Source: an uncultured Ruegeria sp. (GTDB taxonomy: Bacteria > Pseudomonadota > Alphaproteobacteria > Rhodobacterales > Rhodobacteraceae). Taken from it: DNA of 64,000 nucleotides. The notes below the pieces were generated by a model that was not told the origin of the DNA, ran no database searches, and worked only from the letters and a program-made list of their open reading frames with translations. Shown one piece after another: positions 28,558 to 38,530 of this stretch. Every line of letters begins with the position of its first letter. Positions within the stretch are counted from its first letter, which is position 1. Location of the stretch: positions 294,888 to 358,887 of the forward strand of contig NZ_CANNGO010000002.1 of NCBI RefSeq assembly GCF_947504215.1, in the 5' to 3' direction. The translations under genes and the position numbers were made by a program.

Positions 28558-29007
28558 TCAGAGCTTCCGGCTCATCAGCATGTAACGCTCGCGGGCTTTG
28601 AACCCGGTGCGTAGGTACAGTTTTTGTGTTGCCTCATCGGTGCGATCGACTTCCAGGTGCAAAGCCGTCAGACCGGCACCTGCCAGCGCTTTGGGCAGAT
28701 CCAACAAGACCTCAGTCGCGATGCCGCGACCCCGAACAGCGGGCCGGATGTAGATCTCGTCCACAAATCCATCCATGCCGCCAAACTCGACTGACCAGCC
28801 GAAGGTGAGGATGATGTAACCCAGTGGCGCGCGCCCAGGGCCAATCAGGTAGATACACCCATGCGGGAGACCTTCGAGCAGCGGCAGCAGTGCATCGCGC
28901 CGTTGATCCGAGTCTTGTTCAATGCCTGTCTCGGTATGAAAAGCCCCGACAAGGCTCATCAAACGGTCAAGGTCGTCCGGGCGGGCAAGGCGAAGTGCGG
29001 CGCTCAT
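28558..29007 (-). CDS. GNAT family N-acetyltransferase
   Basis: A 149-residue acetyltransferase with IYIRPAVRGRGIATEVLLDL as the acetyl-CoA binding segment, and LHLEVDRTDEATQKLYLRTGF at its end. Its start overlaps the stop of the nucleoside hydrolase gene by four bases, so the two are translationally coupled. The acetyl acceptor is unknown. It is not closely similar to the GNAT protein at 27753. Confidence 0.87.
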   Translation of the reverse strand: MSAALRLARPDDLDRLMSLVGAFHTETGIEQDSDQRRDALLPLLEGLPHGCIYLIGPGRAPLGYIILTFGWSVEFGGMDGFVDEIYIRPAVRGRGIATEVLLDLPKALAGAGLTALHLEVDRTDEATQKLYLRTGFKARERYMLMSRKL

Positions 29008-29945
29008 AACCGGGCCAGACGTTCAGTGAGCAGGGCAAAGAAACCATCGGCATCGAGGTCGCCGACGAACAGCGCGTTCGGCGCGCGTTCAGTGACACCC
29101 CACCAGTCAGCGACGGTCATGCCCAACGTCAGTTCTGATGTCGTTTCGATTTCCACATTGACGTGACGGCCCGAGAACAGCTCGGGTCGGATCAAGTAGG
29201 CGGTCACGCAGGGGTCGTGCAGCGGCGCGCCTTCGCTGCCGTATTTGTTCTTGTCGAAACGTTCGAAGAAGTCCGTCATCTGTGCGGTGGCAATGCCAGC
29301 TTTGTTGCCCAGGGCGCGGAACGCATCGTTGCGGGGCTTGGTGACCAGCGCCTTGTGAGTGACGTCCAAAGGCATGACCACAATTGGTCTTCCCGATTTA
29401 AACACAATATCAGCGGCTTCGGGATCGACGTGAATGTTGAACTCAGCCGTGGGCGTGATGTTCCCAACTTCGAAATACGCCCCACCCATCAGGACGATTT
29501 CCTGAACGCGGTCGACGATATCGGGGGCTTTCTGGAAAGCAGTGGCGATATTGGTCAGCGGACCCAGCGGGCAGAGCGTGACGGAGCCAGGCTCATGCGC
29601 GCGCAGGGTGTCGATGATGAAATCGACCGCGTGTCCGTCGGTCAGCTGCATTTGCGGGTCGGGCAGATCGGGACCGTCGAGCCCAGTTTTACCATGCACA
29701 TGTTCCGCGGTGATCAACGGGCGGGTCAGCGGGCGGTCGCATCCGGCATAAATCGGTATTTCGGTATGGCCGGCCAGTTCACAGACGATACGCGCATTCT
29801 TGGCGGTCAGCGCCAGCGGAACGTTGCCCGCAACGGCCGTGATACCCAGCACATCGATCTCGTCCGGGCTGGCCAGTGCCAGCAGGATTGCGACAGCGTC
29901 GTCCTGTCCGGGGTCGGTATCGATTATGATCTTGCGCGCTGACAT
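29004..29945 (-). CDS. Inosine/uridine-preferring nucleoside hydrolase
   Basis: A 313-residue hydrolase that splits the N-glycosidic bond of ribonucleosides in purine or pyrimidine salvage. The calcium-binding motif IIDTDPGQDDAVAI is at the N-terminus, with VLMGGAY, AEFNIHVDPEAA and the C-terminal PLHDPCVTAYLI holding the catalytic-region His-Asp. It is coupled to a GNAT gene downstream. Confidence 0.93.
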   Translation of the reverse strand: MSARKIIIDTDPGQDDAVAILLALASPDEIDVLGITAVAGNVPLALTAKNARIVCELAGHTEIPIYAGCDRPLTRPLITAEHVHGKTGLDGPDLPDPQMQLTDGHAVDFIIDTLRAHEPGSVTLCPLGPLTNIATAFQKAPDIVDRVQEIVLMGGAYFEVGNITPTAEFNIHVDPEAADIVFKSGRPIVVMPLDVTHKALVTKPRNDAFRALGNKAGIATAQMTDFFERFDKNKYGSEGAPLHDPCVTAYLIRPELFSGRHVNVEIETTSELTLGMTVADWWGVTERAPNALFVGDLDADGFFALLTERLARL

Positions 29946-30008
29946 TGCAGGCCTCCGGGGTCGTGAAGGGCGGACACTGGCAAGTGTCGTCGGACTTGTC
30001 CAGCAGTT

Positions 30009-30866
30009 TCAGCCGCTGGTTGCGGCGTCCACAGGCGGGAGTTTGCCGTTGGCGCGATGCTCTGCAATCTTCACCTCATCCCACAGCGCATCCATCTCGG
30101 TCAGATCGCTTTCCGAGGGGGTTTTGCCACGGTCAGCAAGACGTGCCTCGACCTGCGCAAAGCGGCGTGTGAACTTGGCATTGGTGCGGCGCAGGGCGGC
30201 CTCGGGTTCAATGCCCAAATGGCGGCCAAGGTTGACCATCACGAACAGGAGATCGCCGAATTCATCTTCCAACGAATCGGCATCCTTGCGATCACGCGCC
30301 TCTTCCAACTCAGCCGCTTCTTCGGTGATCTTGGCAAGGACATGGCTGGCGTCAGGCCAGTCAAAGCCCACACGCGCAGCGCGTTTTTGCAGCTTGTGCG
30401 CCCGCAACAGGGCGGGCAGGTTGGCCGCTACGCCGTCCAACGCGCCTTTTTGCTCTTTGCCGGCACGCTCGGCTGCTTTGACTGTTTCCCAGTCCAGCGT
30501 CTGCTGGTCGGCCGATTTGTCACGGGATTCATCACCAAAGACGTGCGGATGGCGGGACACCATCTTGTCGGACATTGTGCGCACGACATCCTGAAAGGCG
30601 AAATGGCCGGCCTCTTCGGCCATCTGCGCATGAAACACCGACTGAAACAACAGATCACCCAGCTCACCCTCCAGCTCATCCCAGGCCTGCCGTTCGATGG
30701 CGTCTGCGACCTCATACGCTTCTTCGATGGTGTAAGGCGCAATGGTGCCGAAATCCTGTTCGATATCCCAGGGGCAGCCGGATTGTGGGTCGCGCAGGCG
30801 GCGCATGATTTCCAGCAAGCGTTCGATCCCGGCGTCCGGGTCGTGGATCAGTGGATTTTCAGCCAT
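30009..30866 (-). CDS. mazG: Nucleoside triphosphate pyrophosphohydrolase MazG
   Basis: A 285-residue protein with two MazG domains. The first has CPWDIEQDFGTIAPYTIEEA, and ELGDLLFQSVFHAQ keeps the metal-binding acidic residues. The second contains KITEEAAELEEA and EDEFGDLLFVMVNLGR. It hydrolyses NTPs to NMPs and pyrophosphate and has been linked to the stringent response. The start at 30866 has AAGGGG upstream; the frame continues to 31652 by chance, antisense to the M20 gene. Confidence 0.94.
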   Translation of the reverse strand: MAENPLIHDPDAGIERLLEIMRRLRDPQSGCPWDIEQDFGTIAPYTIEEAYEVADAIERQAWDELEGELGDLLFQSVFHAQMAEEAGHFAFQDVVRTMSDKMVSRHPHVFGDESRDKSADQQTLDWETVKAAERAGKEQKGALDGVAANLPALLRAHKLQKRAARVGFDWPDASHVLAKITEEAAELEEARDRKDADSLEDEFGDLLFVMVNLGRHLGIEPEAALRRTNAKFTRRFAQVEARLADRGKTPSESDLTEMDALWDEVKIAEHRANGKLPPVDAATSG

Positions 30867-30932
30867 TGCGAAGCCCCTTGTTCCAGTGTCTGATGCAGAC
30901 ATCCCGCAGCTTGGATCAGGAGTCCACCCCAT

Positions 30933-32096
30933 ATGCCCGTTGTGAACCGTATTGCCGACTATGCCGCTGACATGGCGACATGGCGTAAGCATCTGCATAC
31001 GATCCCTGAACTCGAGTTCGAATGCTACGAAACGGCGGCATTTGTGGCCGAGCGGCTGCGTGAATTTGGCGTGGACGAGCTGCATGAAGGCATTGCCAAA
31101 ACCGGAATCGTTGCGATCATCAAAGGTCAGGGCGACGGGCCGACAATTGGCCTGCGCGCCGACATGGACGGGCTGCCGATCCCCGAGGAAACGGGGTTGG
31201 ACTATGCCTCGACAAACGCCGGGAAGATGCATGCCTGCGGGCATGACGGGCACACAACGATGTTGCTGGGCGCGGCGCGCTATCTGGCCGAGACGCGCAA
31301 CTTCAAAGGCCGCGTCGCGCTGATCTTTCAGCCCGCCGAGGAAGAGGGCGGCGGCGCAGGCGTGATGGTCGAAGAAGGCATCATGGACCGGTTCGATATC
31401 TCTGAGGTTTACGCGTTGCACAACGACCCCGGCAATCCCGAAGGCGCGTTCTATACGACACCGGGGCCGATCATGGCGGCCGTGGATACGTTTCACATCC
31501 ATATTCAAGGGGTCGGAGGCCACGGGGCGATGCCGCATCAGACTCGCGACCCGGTGATGGCGGCCTGTGGGATTGCCCAGGCCATTCAGACGATCGTCAG
31601 CCGCAATCACTATGCGGTTGAAGATCTTGTGGTCTCGGTCACGCAGATCCACACCGGGACGGTCAACAACGTGATCCCCGATACCGCCTATCTGAACGGA
31701 ACTGTCAGGACCTTCGATCCTGCGGTTCAGAAGATGGTGATGGAACGGATGGAACAGATCGTAAAAGGTCAGGCGGCTTCATACGGGGTTGAGGCAGAAC
31801 TGGTGTATGACGTCGGTTATCCTGCGACTATCAACGACGCCAACAAGTGCGCCTTTGCGGCTGATGTTGCGCGGGAAGTTTCCGGTGAAGATCGCGTGGT
31901 GGATTCGATAGGGCGCGATATGGGGGCCGAGGATTTTTCCTACATGCTGCAGGCACGACCGGGCGCGTATCTGTTTCTGGGGCAGGGCGACGGTGCCGGG
32001 CTGCATCACCCAAAATACAACTTCAATGACGACATTGCGCCAGTCGGCGCGTCGTTCTTTGCGCGGGTTGTCGAAAAAGCGCAGCCGCTGAGCTGA
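30933..32096 (+). CDS. M20 family amidohydrolase (hippurate hydrolase type)
   Basis: A 387-residue metallopeptidase of the M20D group, which removes acyl or aryl groups from amino acids. Metal ligands are visible in MHACGHDGHTTM (Cys102, His104), EEEGGGAG, ALHNDPG and GLHHPKYNFND. The dimerisation lid domain lies in the middle. It is followed by two ureohydrolase genes, so it may process an N-acylated arginine or agmatine-type compound, but that is inference. AGGAG precedes the ATG. Confidence 0.88.
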   Translation: MPVVNRIADYAADMATWRKHLHTIPELEFECYETAAFVAERLREFGVDELHEGIAKTGIVAIIKGQGDGPTIGLRADMDGLPIPEETGLDYASTNAGKMHACGHDGHTTMLLGAARYLAETRNFKGRVALIFQPAEEEGGGAGVMVEEGIMDRFDISEVYALHNDPGNPEGAFYTTPGPIMAAVDTFHIHIQGVGGHGAMPHQTRDPVMAACGIAQAIQTIVSRNHYAVEDLVVSVTQIHTGTVNNVIPDTAYLNGTVRTFDPAVQKMVMERMEQIVKGQAASYGVEAELVYDVGYPATINDANKCAFAADVAREVSGEDRVVDSIGRDMGAEDFSYMLQARPGAYLFLGQGDGAGLHHPKYNFNDDIAPVGASFFARVVEKAQPLS

Positions 32097-32121
32097 AAAT
32101 ACCAAAGGGGGAGCGGACCAA

Positions 32122-33084
32122 ATGGCTTTGGAAGATTCAAAGAACTTCGTGGATGAGGCGTTTACGAACCCCGAGTTGAAAGGGGTTTCTCACGAGAATA
32201 CGTTTGGTGGGGCAACATCTTTTCTGCGCCGCCTTTATACCAAGAACCTGAAGGATGTGGATATTGCAGTGACAGGCGTGCCCTTCGATCAGGCGGTCAC
32301 CAACCGTCCGGGCACCCGTCTTGGCCCGCGTGCGATCCGAGAAGCCAGTACACTGCAATCCCCGGACGAACCGTATGGCTGGCCTTTTGATGCGTTAAGC
32401 GAGCTGGCCATCGTGGACTATGGCGACATGGCCTTTGACTATGCCAATATCCCAGCTTTTCCCGACACGCTGACCGATCATATTCGGACGATTTTGGCGG
32501 CGGATGTCGCCTCTGTCACGCTGGGCGGGGATCATTACATCAGTTTTCCGATCCTCAAAGCTTATGCCGAGAAATATGGACCGATGTCCCTGGTGCAATT
32601 CGATGCGCATACCGACACATGGGCCGATGATGACATGTCCCGGGTAGATCACGGGACGATGTTCTACAAGGCCGTGAAATCCGGGATCGTGGATCCCAAG
32701 CGATCGGTTCAGGTGGGGATACGAACAACCAACGAAGACACGCTGGGCGTCAACATAATCGACGCGCGCGAGGTGTATGAGGCCGGTCCGGCCGCCGTGG
32801 CGCAAAGGATCAAGGAAATCGTCGGCGACAGCCCGGTCTATCTGAGCTTTGATATCGACGGGCTGGACCCGGCTTTTGCCCCGGGAACCGGCACGCCTGT
32901 TTGGGGTGGGCTTTCGTCCATTCAGGCGCAAATCATCCTGCGCGATATTGCCGGGATCAATATCAAGGGTGGCGATGTGGTCGAGGTATCGCCCCCGTTT
33001 GACACATCCGGTGCGACGGCCATTGCGGGTGCACATGTGGCGACTCAGATCATTTGCCTGTTGGGATGGAGCAAGCTGGTCTGA
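32122..33084 (+). CDS. Agmatinase-family ureohydrolase A
   Basis: A 320-residue binuclear metal enzyme of the arginase family. All metal motifs are present: GGDH at about 135-138, DAHTD at 161-165 and SFDIDGLDPAFAPG near 243. Length and sequence fit agmatinase (agmatine to putrescine and urea) or guanidinobutyrase. It lies 25 bases after the M20 gene, with GGGGGAG before the start. A second paralogue follows 70 bases downstream; they are not identical, so they may use different guanidino compounds. Confidence 0.88.
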   Translation: MALEDSKNFVDEAFTNPELKGVSHENTFGGATSFLRRLYTKNLKDVDIAVTGVPFDQAVTNRPGTRLGPRAIREASTLQSPDEPYGWPFDALSELAIVDYGDMAFDYANIPAFPDTLTDHIRTILAADVASVTLGGDHYISFPILKAYAEKYGPMSLVQFDAHTDTWADDDMSRVDHGTMFYKAVKSGIVDPKRSVQVGIRTTNEDTLGVNIIDAREVYEAGPAAVAQRIKEIVGDSPVYLSFDIDGLDPAFAPGTGTPVWGGLSSIQAQIILRDIAGINIKGGDVVEVSPPFDTSGATAIAGAHVATQIICLLGWSKLV

Positions 33085-33154
33085 CGTTAACTATTGATTA
33101 GCCATACCTCCGATATGTGCTTAACCAAGTGACCGGATGGGAGAGACAACAGGC

Positions 33155-34102
33155 ATGACAGATTTCAACCAACCGATCAGCGGCAATGATCTGGCCCGTT
33201 TTTCGGGGCCGAATACCTTTATGCGCTTGCCTCAGGCGGCCTCGCTTGTCGGGTTGGATGTCGCGGTTCTGGGCATCCCTATGGATATCGGTACCTCGTG
33301 GCGGTCCGGGACGCGATTTGGACCAAAGCAGATCAGGTCTGAAAGCGCGATGATCCGGCCGTACAACATGGCCACAACCGCAGCACCATTTGATAAGCTT
33401 CAGATTGCCGATATTGGCGATCTGGCGATCAATACGTTTTCGTTGGCGGACAGTCTGAAGATCATCAAGGAAAGCTATGATGCCATTCTGACGCAAGGCG
33501 TCACGCCGGTTGCCATGGGTGGTGACCATTCGATCACCCTGCCGATCCTGCGGGCGATAGCCGCAAAACACGGGCCCGTGGCGCTGGTCCATGTAGACGC
33601 CCATGCGGATGTAAATGATGAAATGTTTGGCGAGCGTGAGACCCACGGCACCGTGTTTCGCCGCGCTTACGAAGAGCAACTGATTGTGCCTGACAAGGCC
33701 TTTCAGATCGGCATCCGAGGGTCCGGTTATGCGGCGTCTGACTTTACCGAGGCCAAGGGCTGGGGTTTTCGTCAGTTCCCGGCGTGGGAGTTGTGGCAGC
33801 AGAACCTGACCCAGATTGGCTCGACAATCCGCAAAACGATCGGCGATCATCCGGTCTATATCACCTATGATATTGACAGCCTGGACCCGTCCTTTGCCCC
33901 GGGCACCGGCACACCGGAGATTGGCGGGCTTACAACGCCGCAGGCCTTGCAACTGATCCATGCCCTGGGTGGGGTCAATGTGGTGGGCTGCGACTTGGTC
34001 GAAGTATCTCCGCCGTATGATCCGTCGGGAAACACGGCGCTGACGGCCGCCAATCTGTTGTTCGAGATGTTGTGCATTCTTCCCGGCGTGACGTTGCGGT
34101 AG
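33155..34102 (+). CDS. Agmatinase-family ureohydrolase B
   Basis: A 315-residue arginase-family enzyme, a paralogue of the gene just upstream. GGDHSITLP at about 122, VDAHADVND at 147-155 and the DIDSLDPSFAPG block keep the metal ligands. The ATG at 33155 has GGGAGAG about nine bases upstream; an ATG at 33137 also lies in frame. Agmatinase and guanidinobutyrase are both possible substrates. The run M20 amidohydrolase-ureohydrolase-ureohydrolase suggests a guanidino-compound catabolic unit. Confidence 0.87.
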   Translation: MTDFNQPISGNDLARFSGPNTFMRLPQAASLVGLDVAVLGIPMDIGTSWRSGTRFGPKQIRSESAMIRPYNMATTAAPFDKLQIADIGDLAINTFSLADSLKIIKESYDAILTQGVTPVAMGGDHSITLPILRAIAAKHGPVALVHVDAHADVNDEMFGERETHGTVFRRAYEEQLIVPDKAFQIGIRGSGYAASDFTEAKGWGFRQFPAWELWQQNLTQIGSTIRKTIGDHPVYITYDIDSLDPSFAPGTGTPEIGGLTTPQALQLIHALGGVNVVGCDLVEVSPPYDPSGNTALTAANLLFEMLCILPGVTLR

Positions 34103-34170
34103 GGGCCGTCGCAATGGCTTGTTTGACTGTTCGTAGCAGCTAGGTTTTGGGTCAAAGAAGGTATGGGGCA

Positions 34171-34569
34171 ATGAAATATATGATCTGGCTGCTGGTCGCG
34201 TTGGTCATTTTGGTCGGTGGCTATATCCGCCTTGCCCCATCTGATCCCGATCTTTGGCATGTGCCCCCGAACGGTGACGTAAACCGCGATATGAAGGGCG
34301 GCGTTTACCGTTTGGTCGAAACAGGCCCTGAGGGTCTGGCTCAGTTGGACAAGATCGCGCGTGTTTCACCGCGCACCTCGGTTCTGGCCGGTTCGGTCGA
34401 TGAGGGGATGATCACTTACGTCACGCGCACAAGATGGATCGGCTTTCCCGACTACACGACGGTGCAGCAGGACGGTGACATTCTACGCATTTACGGCCGG
34501 TTACGTTTTGGCCGGAAGGATTTTGACGTCAATCGACACCGGGTCGACGGGTGGCTTGCTTTGTTCTAG
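34171..34569 (+). CDS. DUF1499 family protein
   Basis: A 132-residue protein of the DUF1499 family. One N-terminal membrane segment (YMIWLLVALVILVGGYI) precedes a small domain that ends [20 protein letters not shown], a family-like end. Function is unknown. The 3' end overlaps the convergent small secreted protein gene by 69 bases. The ATG at 34171 is chosen; one at 34147 is an alternative. Confidence 0.82.
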   Translation: MKYMIWLLVALVILVGGYIRLAPSDPDLWHVPPNGDVNRDMKGGVYRLVETGPEGLAQLDKIARVSPRTSVLAGSVDEGMITYVTRTRWIGFPDYTTVQQDGDILRIYGRLRFGRKDFDVNRHRVDGWLALF

Positions 34570-34803
34570 CCCTGACGACAAACACCCTTCCTGAACCTCG
34601 CGCCACATGGGGACGTTCAGGGACATCTGACACTGCGCTGTGAACATGCGCCCATCGACCTGCAGACAGATCATCTCACCCAATTCGATCCGGCTGCCGG
34701 ATTTGTCAGTGCAATAGCAATCCTGAACCTTGCCTCCGGGGCCAAATACATCGGCCAAGGTAGGGGTTGCGCAAAGGGTCAGGGCTAGAATGAGCCGTTT
34801 CAT
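34501..34803 (-). CDS. Small secreted hypothetical protein
   Basis: A 100-residue protein. A signal peptide ([17 protein letters not shown]) is followed by a small domain with several cysteines (DCYC, MICLQV, TAQCQ, GCLSS), probably disulfide-bonded in the periplasm. No family was recognised. Its last 23 codons overlap the convergent DUF1499 gene by 69 bases, which is unusually long for a tail-to-tail pair. The ribosome site is weak. Confidence 0.65.
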   Translation of the reverse strand: MKRLILALTLCATPTLADVFGPGGKVQDCYCTDKSGSRIELGEMICLQVDGRMFTAQCQMSLNVPMWREVQEGCLSSGLEQSKPPVDPVSIDVKILPAKT

Positions 34804-34865
34804 ATGATCAGGTTAGCATAAGGCGGGGCCTTGACCATAGCCCCGGATTGATAGACACCGCCCGG

Positions 34866-35921
34866 ATGATCCCCGAAGAACGACTTGAACAGATCACCCA
34901 GCGTTTTCAATACCTCGAAGCAGCCATGGCCGATGGTGCCTCGGGCGGAGACATCGCGACGCTGGCGAAAGAATATTCTGATCTGAAACCGGTGGTCGAT
35001 CAGATCATGGCCTGGCGTCAGCTGGTCACCGATCTGGCCGATGCCGAGGCTATGCTGACCGACCCGGATATGAAAGAACTGGCCGAGGAAGAAATTCCTG
35101 CGTTGCAGTCGCGTATCCCGGAGGCAGAACATGCGCTGCAACTGGTGCTTTTACCCAAAGATGCCGCGGATGCCCGGCCAGCGATGCTGGAAATCCGGCC
35201 CGGAACCGGCGGGGATGAGGCCGCTCTGTTTGCCGGAGATTTGCTGCGGATGTATCAGCGCTATGCCGAGGCGCGCGGCTGGAAATTCGAGATCATCGAG
35301 GAACAGGCCTCTGATCTGGGTGGTATCAAAGAGGTTGTGGCCCATATCAAAGGCGAAAATGTCTTTGCCCGGATGAAGTACGAATCCGGCGTGCACCGGG
35401 TGCAGCGGGTGCCTGAAACCGAAAGCGGCGGGCGCATTCATACCTCAGCCGCGACGGTTGCGGTCCTGCCCGAGGCGGAAGACGTAGACATCCAGATCGA
35501 CGCCAATGACATACGGATCGATACGATGCGATCGTCAGGCGCTGGCGGGCAACATGTGAACACCACCGATTCGGCGGTGCGGATCACGCATTTGCCCAGT
35601 GGTCTGGTGGTGACCAGTTCCGAGAAGTCGCAGCACCGCAACCGTGAAATTGCCATGCAGGTGCTGAAAACACGCCTTTATGATCAGGAACGTCAGCGGA
35701 TTGACAGCGAACGTTCGGCCGATCGGGCCAGTCAGGTGGGATCGGGTGATCGGTCCGAGCGCATCAGAACCTATAATTTTCCGCAAGGCCGCATGACCGA
35801 TCACCGTATCAACCTGACGCTTTATAAGCTGGATCAGGTGATGCAGGGCGATCTGGATGAGGTGATCGACGCGCTGACCGCCGACGATCAGGCGCGTTTG
35901 CTTGCTGAGATGGCGCAATGA
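34866..35921 (+). CDS. prfA: Peptide chain release factor 1
   Basis: A 351-residue release factor that ends translation at UAA and UAG. The GGQ motif is in [10 protein letters not shown], and domain 2 contains the [20 protein letters not shown] region. The ATG at 34866 gives the usual [14 protein letters not shown] start; the open frame from TTG at 34848 adds six residues. It overlaps prmC by four bases. PrmC methylates the Gln of the GGQ motif, a classic functional pair. Confidence 0.96.
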   Translation: MIPEERLEQITQRFQYLEAAMADGASGGDIATLAKEYSDLKPVVDQIMAWRQLVTDLADAEAMLTDPDMKELAEEEIPALQSRIPEAEHALQLVLLPKDAADARPAMLEIRPGTGGDEAALFAGDLLRMYQRYAEARGWKFEIIEEQASDLGGIKEVVAHIKGENVFARMKYESGVHRVQRVPETESGGRIHTSAATVAVLPEAEDVDIQIDANDIRIDTMRSSGAGGQHVNTTDSAVRITHLPSGLVVTSSEKSQHRNREIAMQVLKTRLYDQERQRIDSERSADRASQVGSGDRSERIRTYNFPQGRMTDHRINLTLYKLDQVMQGDLDEVIDALTADDQARLLAEMAQ

Positions 35922-36763
35922 CAGGAATGCAGACAGCCGCGCACGCGATGGTGGCCGCAACGGCGCGGCTGCGCGCAGCTGGTGTGGACGATCCGGCGCG
36001 GGACGCGCGTGTGTTGCTGGCTCATGCCGCCCGGATAGAAGCCAGCCGTGTTACGTTGATCGCGCCCGAAGAACTGTCGCCTGAGATTTCTGAGCGTTAT
36101 GATCAGTTGATCTCACTGCGCGCCATCCGGGTGCCGGTTTCGCATCTATTGGGTGAACGCGAATTCTATGGCCGCGGATTCCGCGTCAGCAGTGATGTTT
36201 TGGACCCAAGGCCTGAGACCGAGGCCTTGATCGAGGCGGCGCTGAGCGAGCCTTTTGATCATGTTTTGGACCTGGGAACAGGCTCGGGCTGTATCCTGGT
36301 CACTTTGCTGGCTGAGCGTACCAGTGCAACAGGGGTGGGTGTAGATGTGAGCGAAGCCGCCTGCCTGCAGGCCAGCGCAAATGCCGTGAAACACAATGTT
36401 CAGGAGCGGATCGATATTCGCAAATCCAATTGGTTTGACGGCGTTAACGGCGCGTTTGATCTGATCGTGTCGAACCCGCCCTATATATCGTTGGCCGAGA
36501 TGAACGAATTATCGCCGGAGGTTCGTGAGCACGAACCCCGGTTGGCTTTGACGGACGAGGGCGATGGGTTGGGCGCGTATCGCCACATTGCCGCAGGCGC
36601 GCCTGACTTTCTGATGCCTGGTGGGCGTATATTGGTTGAAATTGGCCCCACACAAGCCGCGCAAGTGTCCGCCCTTTTGGATGCATCAGGTCTGGCTGAC
36701 ATCCGGATAATCCCCGATCTGGATAGGCGCGACCGCGTGGTTGGTGCCAGAATGCCAGGGTAA
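35918..36763 (+). CDS. prmC: Release factor glutamine methyltransferase
   Basis: A 281-residue enzyme that methylates the GGQ glutamine of release factors. The helical N-terminal part is followed by the SAM motif [11 protein letters not shown] at about 113-123 and by the diagnostic VSNPPYIS, which binds the glutamine. It is coupled to prfA by an ATGA overlap. About 240 bases without a gene follow before the DUF4167 gene. Confidence 0.95.
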   Translation: MTGMQTAAHAMVAATARLRAAGVDDPARDARVLLAHAARIEASRVTLIAPEELSPEISERYDQLISLRAIRVPVSHLLGEREFYGRGFRVSSDVLDPRPETEALIEAALSEPFDHVLDLGTGSGCILVTLLAERTSATGVGVDVSEAACLQASANAVKHNVQERIDIRKSNWFDGVNGAFDLIVSNPPYISLAEMNELSPEVREHEPRLALTDEGDGLGAYRHIAAGAPDFLMPGGRILVEIGPTQAAQVSALLDASGLADIRIIPDLDRRDRVVGARMPG

Positions 36764-37000
36764 ACGCAAAACTGAGGCCGAAAAACGCCGATCTCGGTAA
36801 AAAAGCTGAGAAAATTCCGAGAATCCTCTTGTCTGTACGCGCAGGACATGTTTACTCAGGATTAGTCGGCGAGGTAGACGCTGTTTCAGCGCGCCCCTGA
36901 CGCCAAGCCCAAAAAGTCGATGACGCGTTACGGCACAAGCCTCTGAGCAGCGTAAGGTACGGGTTGATCGACAGCGAATGACAAGGCTGACGTAAAGTAG

Positions 37001-37588
37001 ATGAGATCTTCCAAATCCCGCTCGCGGGCCAAGAATAACCGCAATCGTCCTTCTGGCGGCAACGTCGTAAACCGGGTTTTTGACAGCTCGGGTCCGGAAG
37101 GAAAGGTGCGTGGCACACCGCAGCAAATCATAGATAAGTACAATCAGTTGGCGCGCGATGCCCAGCTCAGCAATGACCGCGTTGCGGCCGAGAACTTTCA
37201 GCAACATGCTGAGCATTACTTGCGACTGCTCAGCGAAGCGCAGAAAGAGATGGAAGCGCGCCGCGAAGAGCAGGAGCGCCAGAACCGCGAACGCCAGGCA
37301 GAACGCGATCGTGAACGCGCCGAGCGTCAGGAACGCGAAGCCGCCCGTCAGTCTGATCCGGCCGAGACGCCGCAGCCCGACGTCATGGATTTCGGGTCCG
37401 AGGCAACTGCGCCTGAAAGCGGGCTGGTCGAAACCCCCGAAAGCCAGGGCAATGCGCCTGCAGAAGGTTCCGAGGCGCCAGAGCGCAAGGAAAAGCCAGC
37501 GCGCAAACCTCGCGCCCGCAAGCCGAAACCGGCACCCAAACCGGAAACGACCGGTGACAATGGCGATACGCCTGAGGCTGCTGAATAG
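37001..37588 (+). CDS. DUF4167 family protein
   Basis: A 195-residue protein. Residues 1-75 match the alphaproteobacterial DUF4167 domain (basic start, VRGTPQQIIDKYNQLARDAQ). A long Glu/Arg-rich helix at about 75-115, probably a coiled coil, and a low-complexity Pro/Lys tail follow. The family is found mainly in alphaproteobacteria and has no firm function; the basic tail suggests RNA or ribosome contact (inference). The gene ends at a strong terminator. Confidence 0.88.
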   Translation: MRSSKSRSRAKNNRNRPSGGNVVNRVFDSSGPEGKVRGTPQQIIDKYNQLARDAQLSNDRVAAENFQQHAEHYLRLLSEAQKEMEARREEQERQNRERQAERDRERAERQEREAARQSDPAETPQPDVMDFGSEATAPESGLVETPESQGNAPAEGSEAPERKEKPARKPRARKPKPAPKPETTGDNGDTPEAAE

Positions 37589-37612
37589 TCAGCCCAACAG
37601 GCTTTGAGTTAA

Positions 37613-37646
37613 GAAACCCCGGTATATGCGCCGGGGTTTTCTTTTT
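37613..37646. terminator. Intrinsic terminator between the DUF4167 gene and ksgA
   Basis: AAACCCCGG and CCGGGGTTT form a perfect 9-base stem with an 8-base loop, followed by TTTTCTTTTT. It ends the DUF4167 transcript and, on the other strand, lies just beyond the ksgA stop, so it may serve both genes. Confidence 0.9.
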
Positions 37647-37652
37647 ATTGTA

Positions 37653-38495
37653 TCAGGTTTTTCGAATTTCGCGGGCCAATGCACAAAACGCTTCGAGCGA
37701 GATTTGCTCGGCGCGGTCTGTAGGCTTGATACCGGCGGCGACCAAGCGGTCTTCGATGTCCGGGGCGACGCCCTTCAGGGACGCGCGCAGCATCTTACGC
37801 CGCTGGTTGAAGGCCGCAGCAACTGTGCGGGACAAAGTGGCGGCATCTGCAGGATAGCGCGGCTCGGGCAGGGCAGTCAGATGAACGACCGAGCTGGAGA
37901 CTTTGGGCGGCGGAGTGAACGCGCCCGGCGGCAGGGACATGGCAATACGCGCCTCGGCGCGCCACTGAGCAAGAATGGCCAGACGCCCGTAGGTTTTGCT
38001 GCCGGGTTGGGCAACGATGCGCTCGGCCACCTCGCGTTGGAACATCAGCGTCAGGCTTTGCCAGAACGGTGGCCATTCTGGTGGCGTCAGCCAACGCACC
38101 AAAAGCTCGGTTCCGACATTGTATGGCAGGTTGGCTGCGACCCGGATCGGCGGCGTCAGATGAGCCAGAGGTTCGATTTCCAGCGCATCACCGTTGATCA
38201 CCTCAAGCTTGCCGGGATAGGCCGCGGCAATATCATTCAAGGCGGCGATACACCGGGTGTCTTTTTCCACGGCGACAACCTTGCGCGCGCCTTCGGACAA
38301 CAAGCCGCGTGTCAGACCTCCGGGGCCTGGGCCGATTTCCAGAACATCGCAGTCTTGCAAATCACCGGCCTGGCGGGCGATCTTGGCAGTCAGGTTGAGG
38401 TCCAGCAAAAAGTTCTGACCCAGCGACTTGCGGGCGGACAGTTGGTGTGACGCGATAACCTCGCGCAATGGGGGAAGTGTGTCGATGGCGCTCAT
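37653..38495 (-). CDS. ksgA: 16S rRNA dimethyladenosine transferase
   Basis: A 280-residue enzyme that dimethylates two adenines in helix 45 of 16S rRNA (RsmA). The N-terminal [15 protein letters not shown], the SAM motif [13 protein letters not shown] and NLPYNVG are all family signatures. It is the last gene of the lptG-lptD-surA-pdxA-ksgA series, separated from pdxA by about 85 bases. Confidence 0.97.
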   Translation of the reverse strand: MSAIDTLPPLREVIASHQLSARKSLGQNFLLDLNLTAKIARQAGDLQDCDVLEIGPGPGGLTRGLLSEGARKVVAVEKDTRCIAALNDIAAAYPGKLEVINGDALEIEPLAHLTPPIRVAANLPYNVGTELLVRWLTPPEWPPFWQSLTLMFQREVAERIVAQPGSKTYGRLAILAQWRAEARIAMSLPPGAFTPPPKVSSSVVHLTALPEPRYPADAATLSRTVAAAFNQRRKMLRASLKGVAPDIEDRLVAAGIKPTDRAEQISLEAFCALAREIRKT

Positions 38496-38530
38496 GATCC
38501 GACTACCGTGGCGCGGAAAGGCAGCGTGGT

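Noticed and set aside
30867..31652. Upstream extension of mazG into the M20 gene
   Set aside because: The true mazG start at 30866 has a ribosome site and family-like N-terminus; the extension is antisense coding of the M20 gene.
36792..36822. TCTCGG/CCGAGA inverted repeat after prmC
   Set aside because: The stem is only six bases with a 19-base loop and no T-run, too weak to call a terminator.
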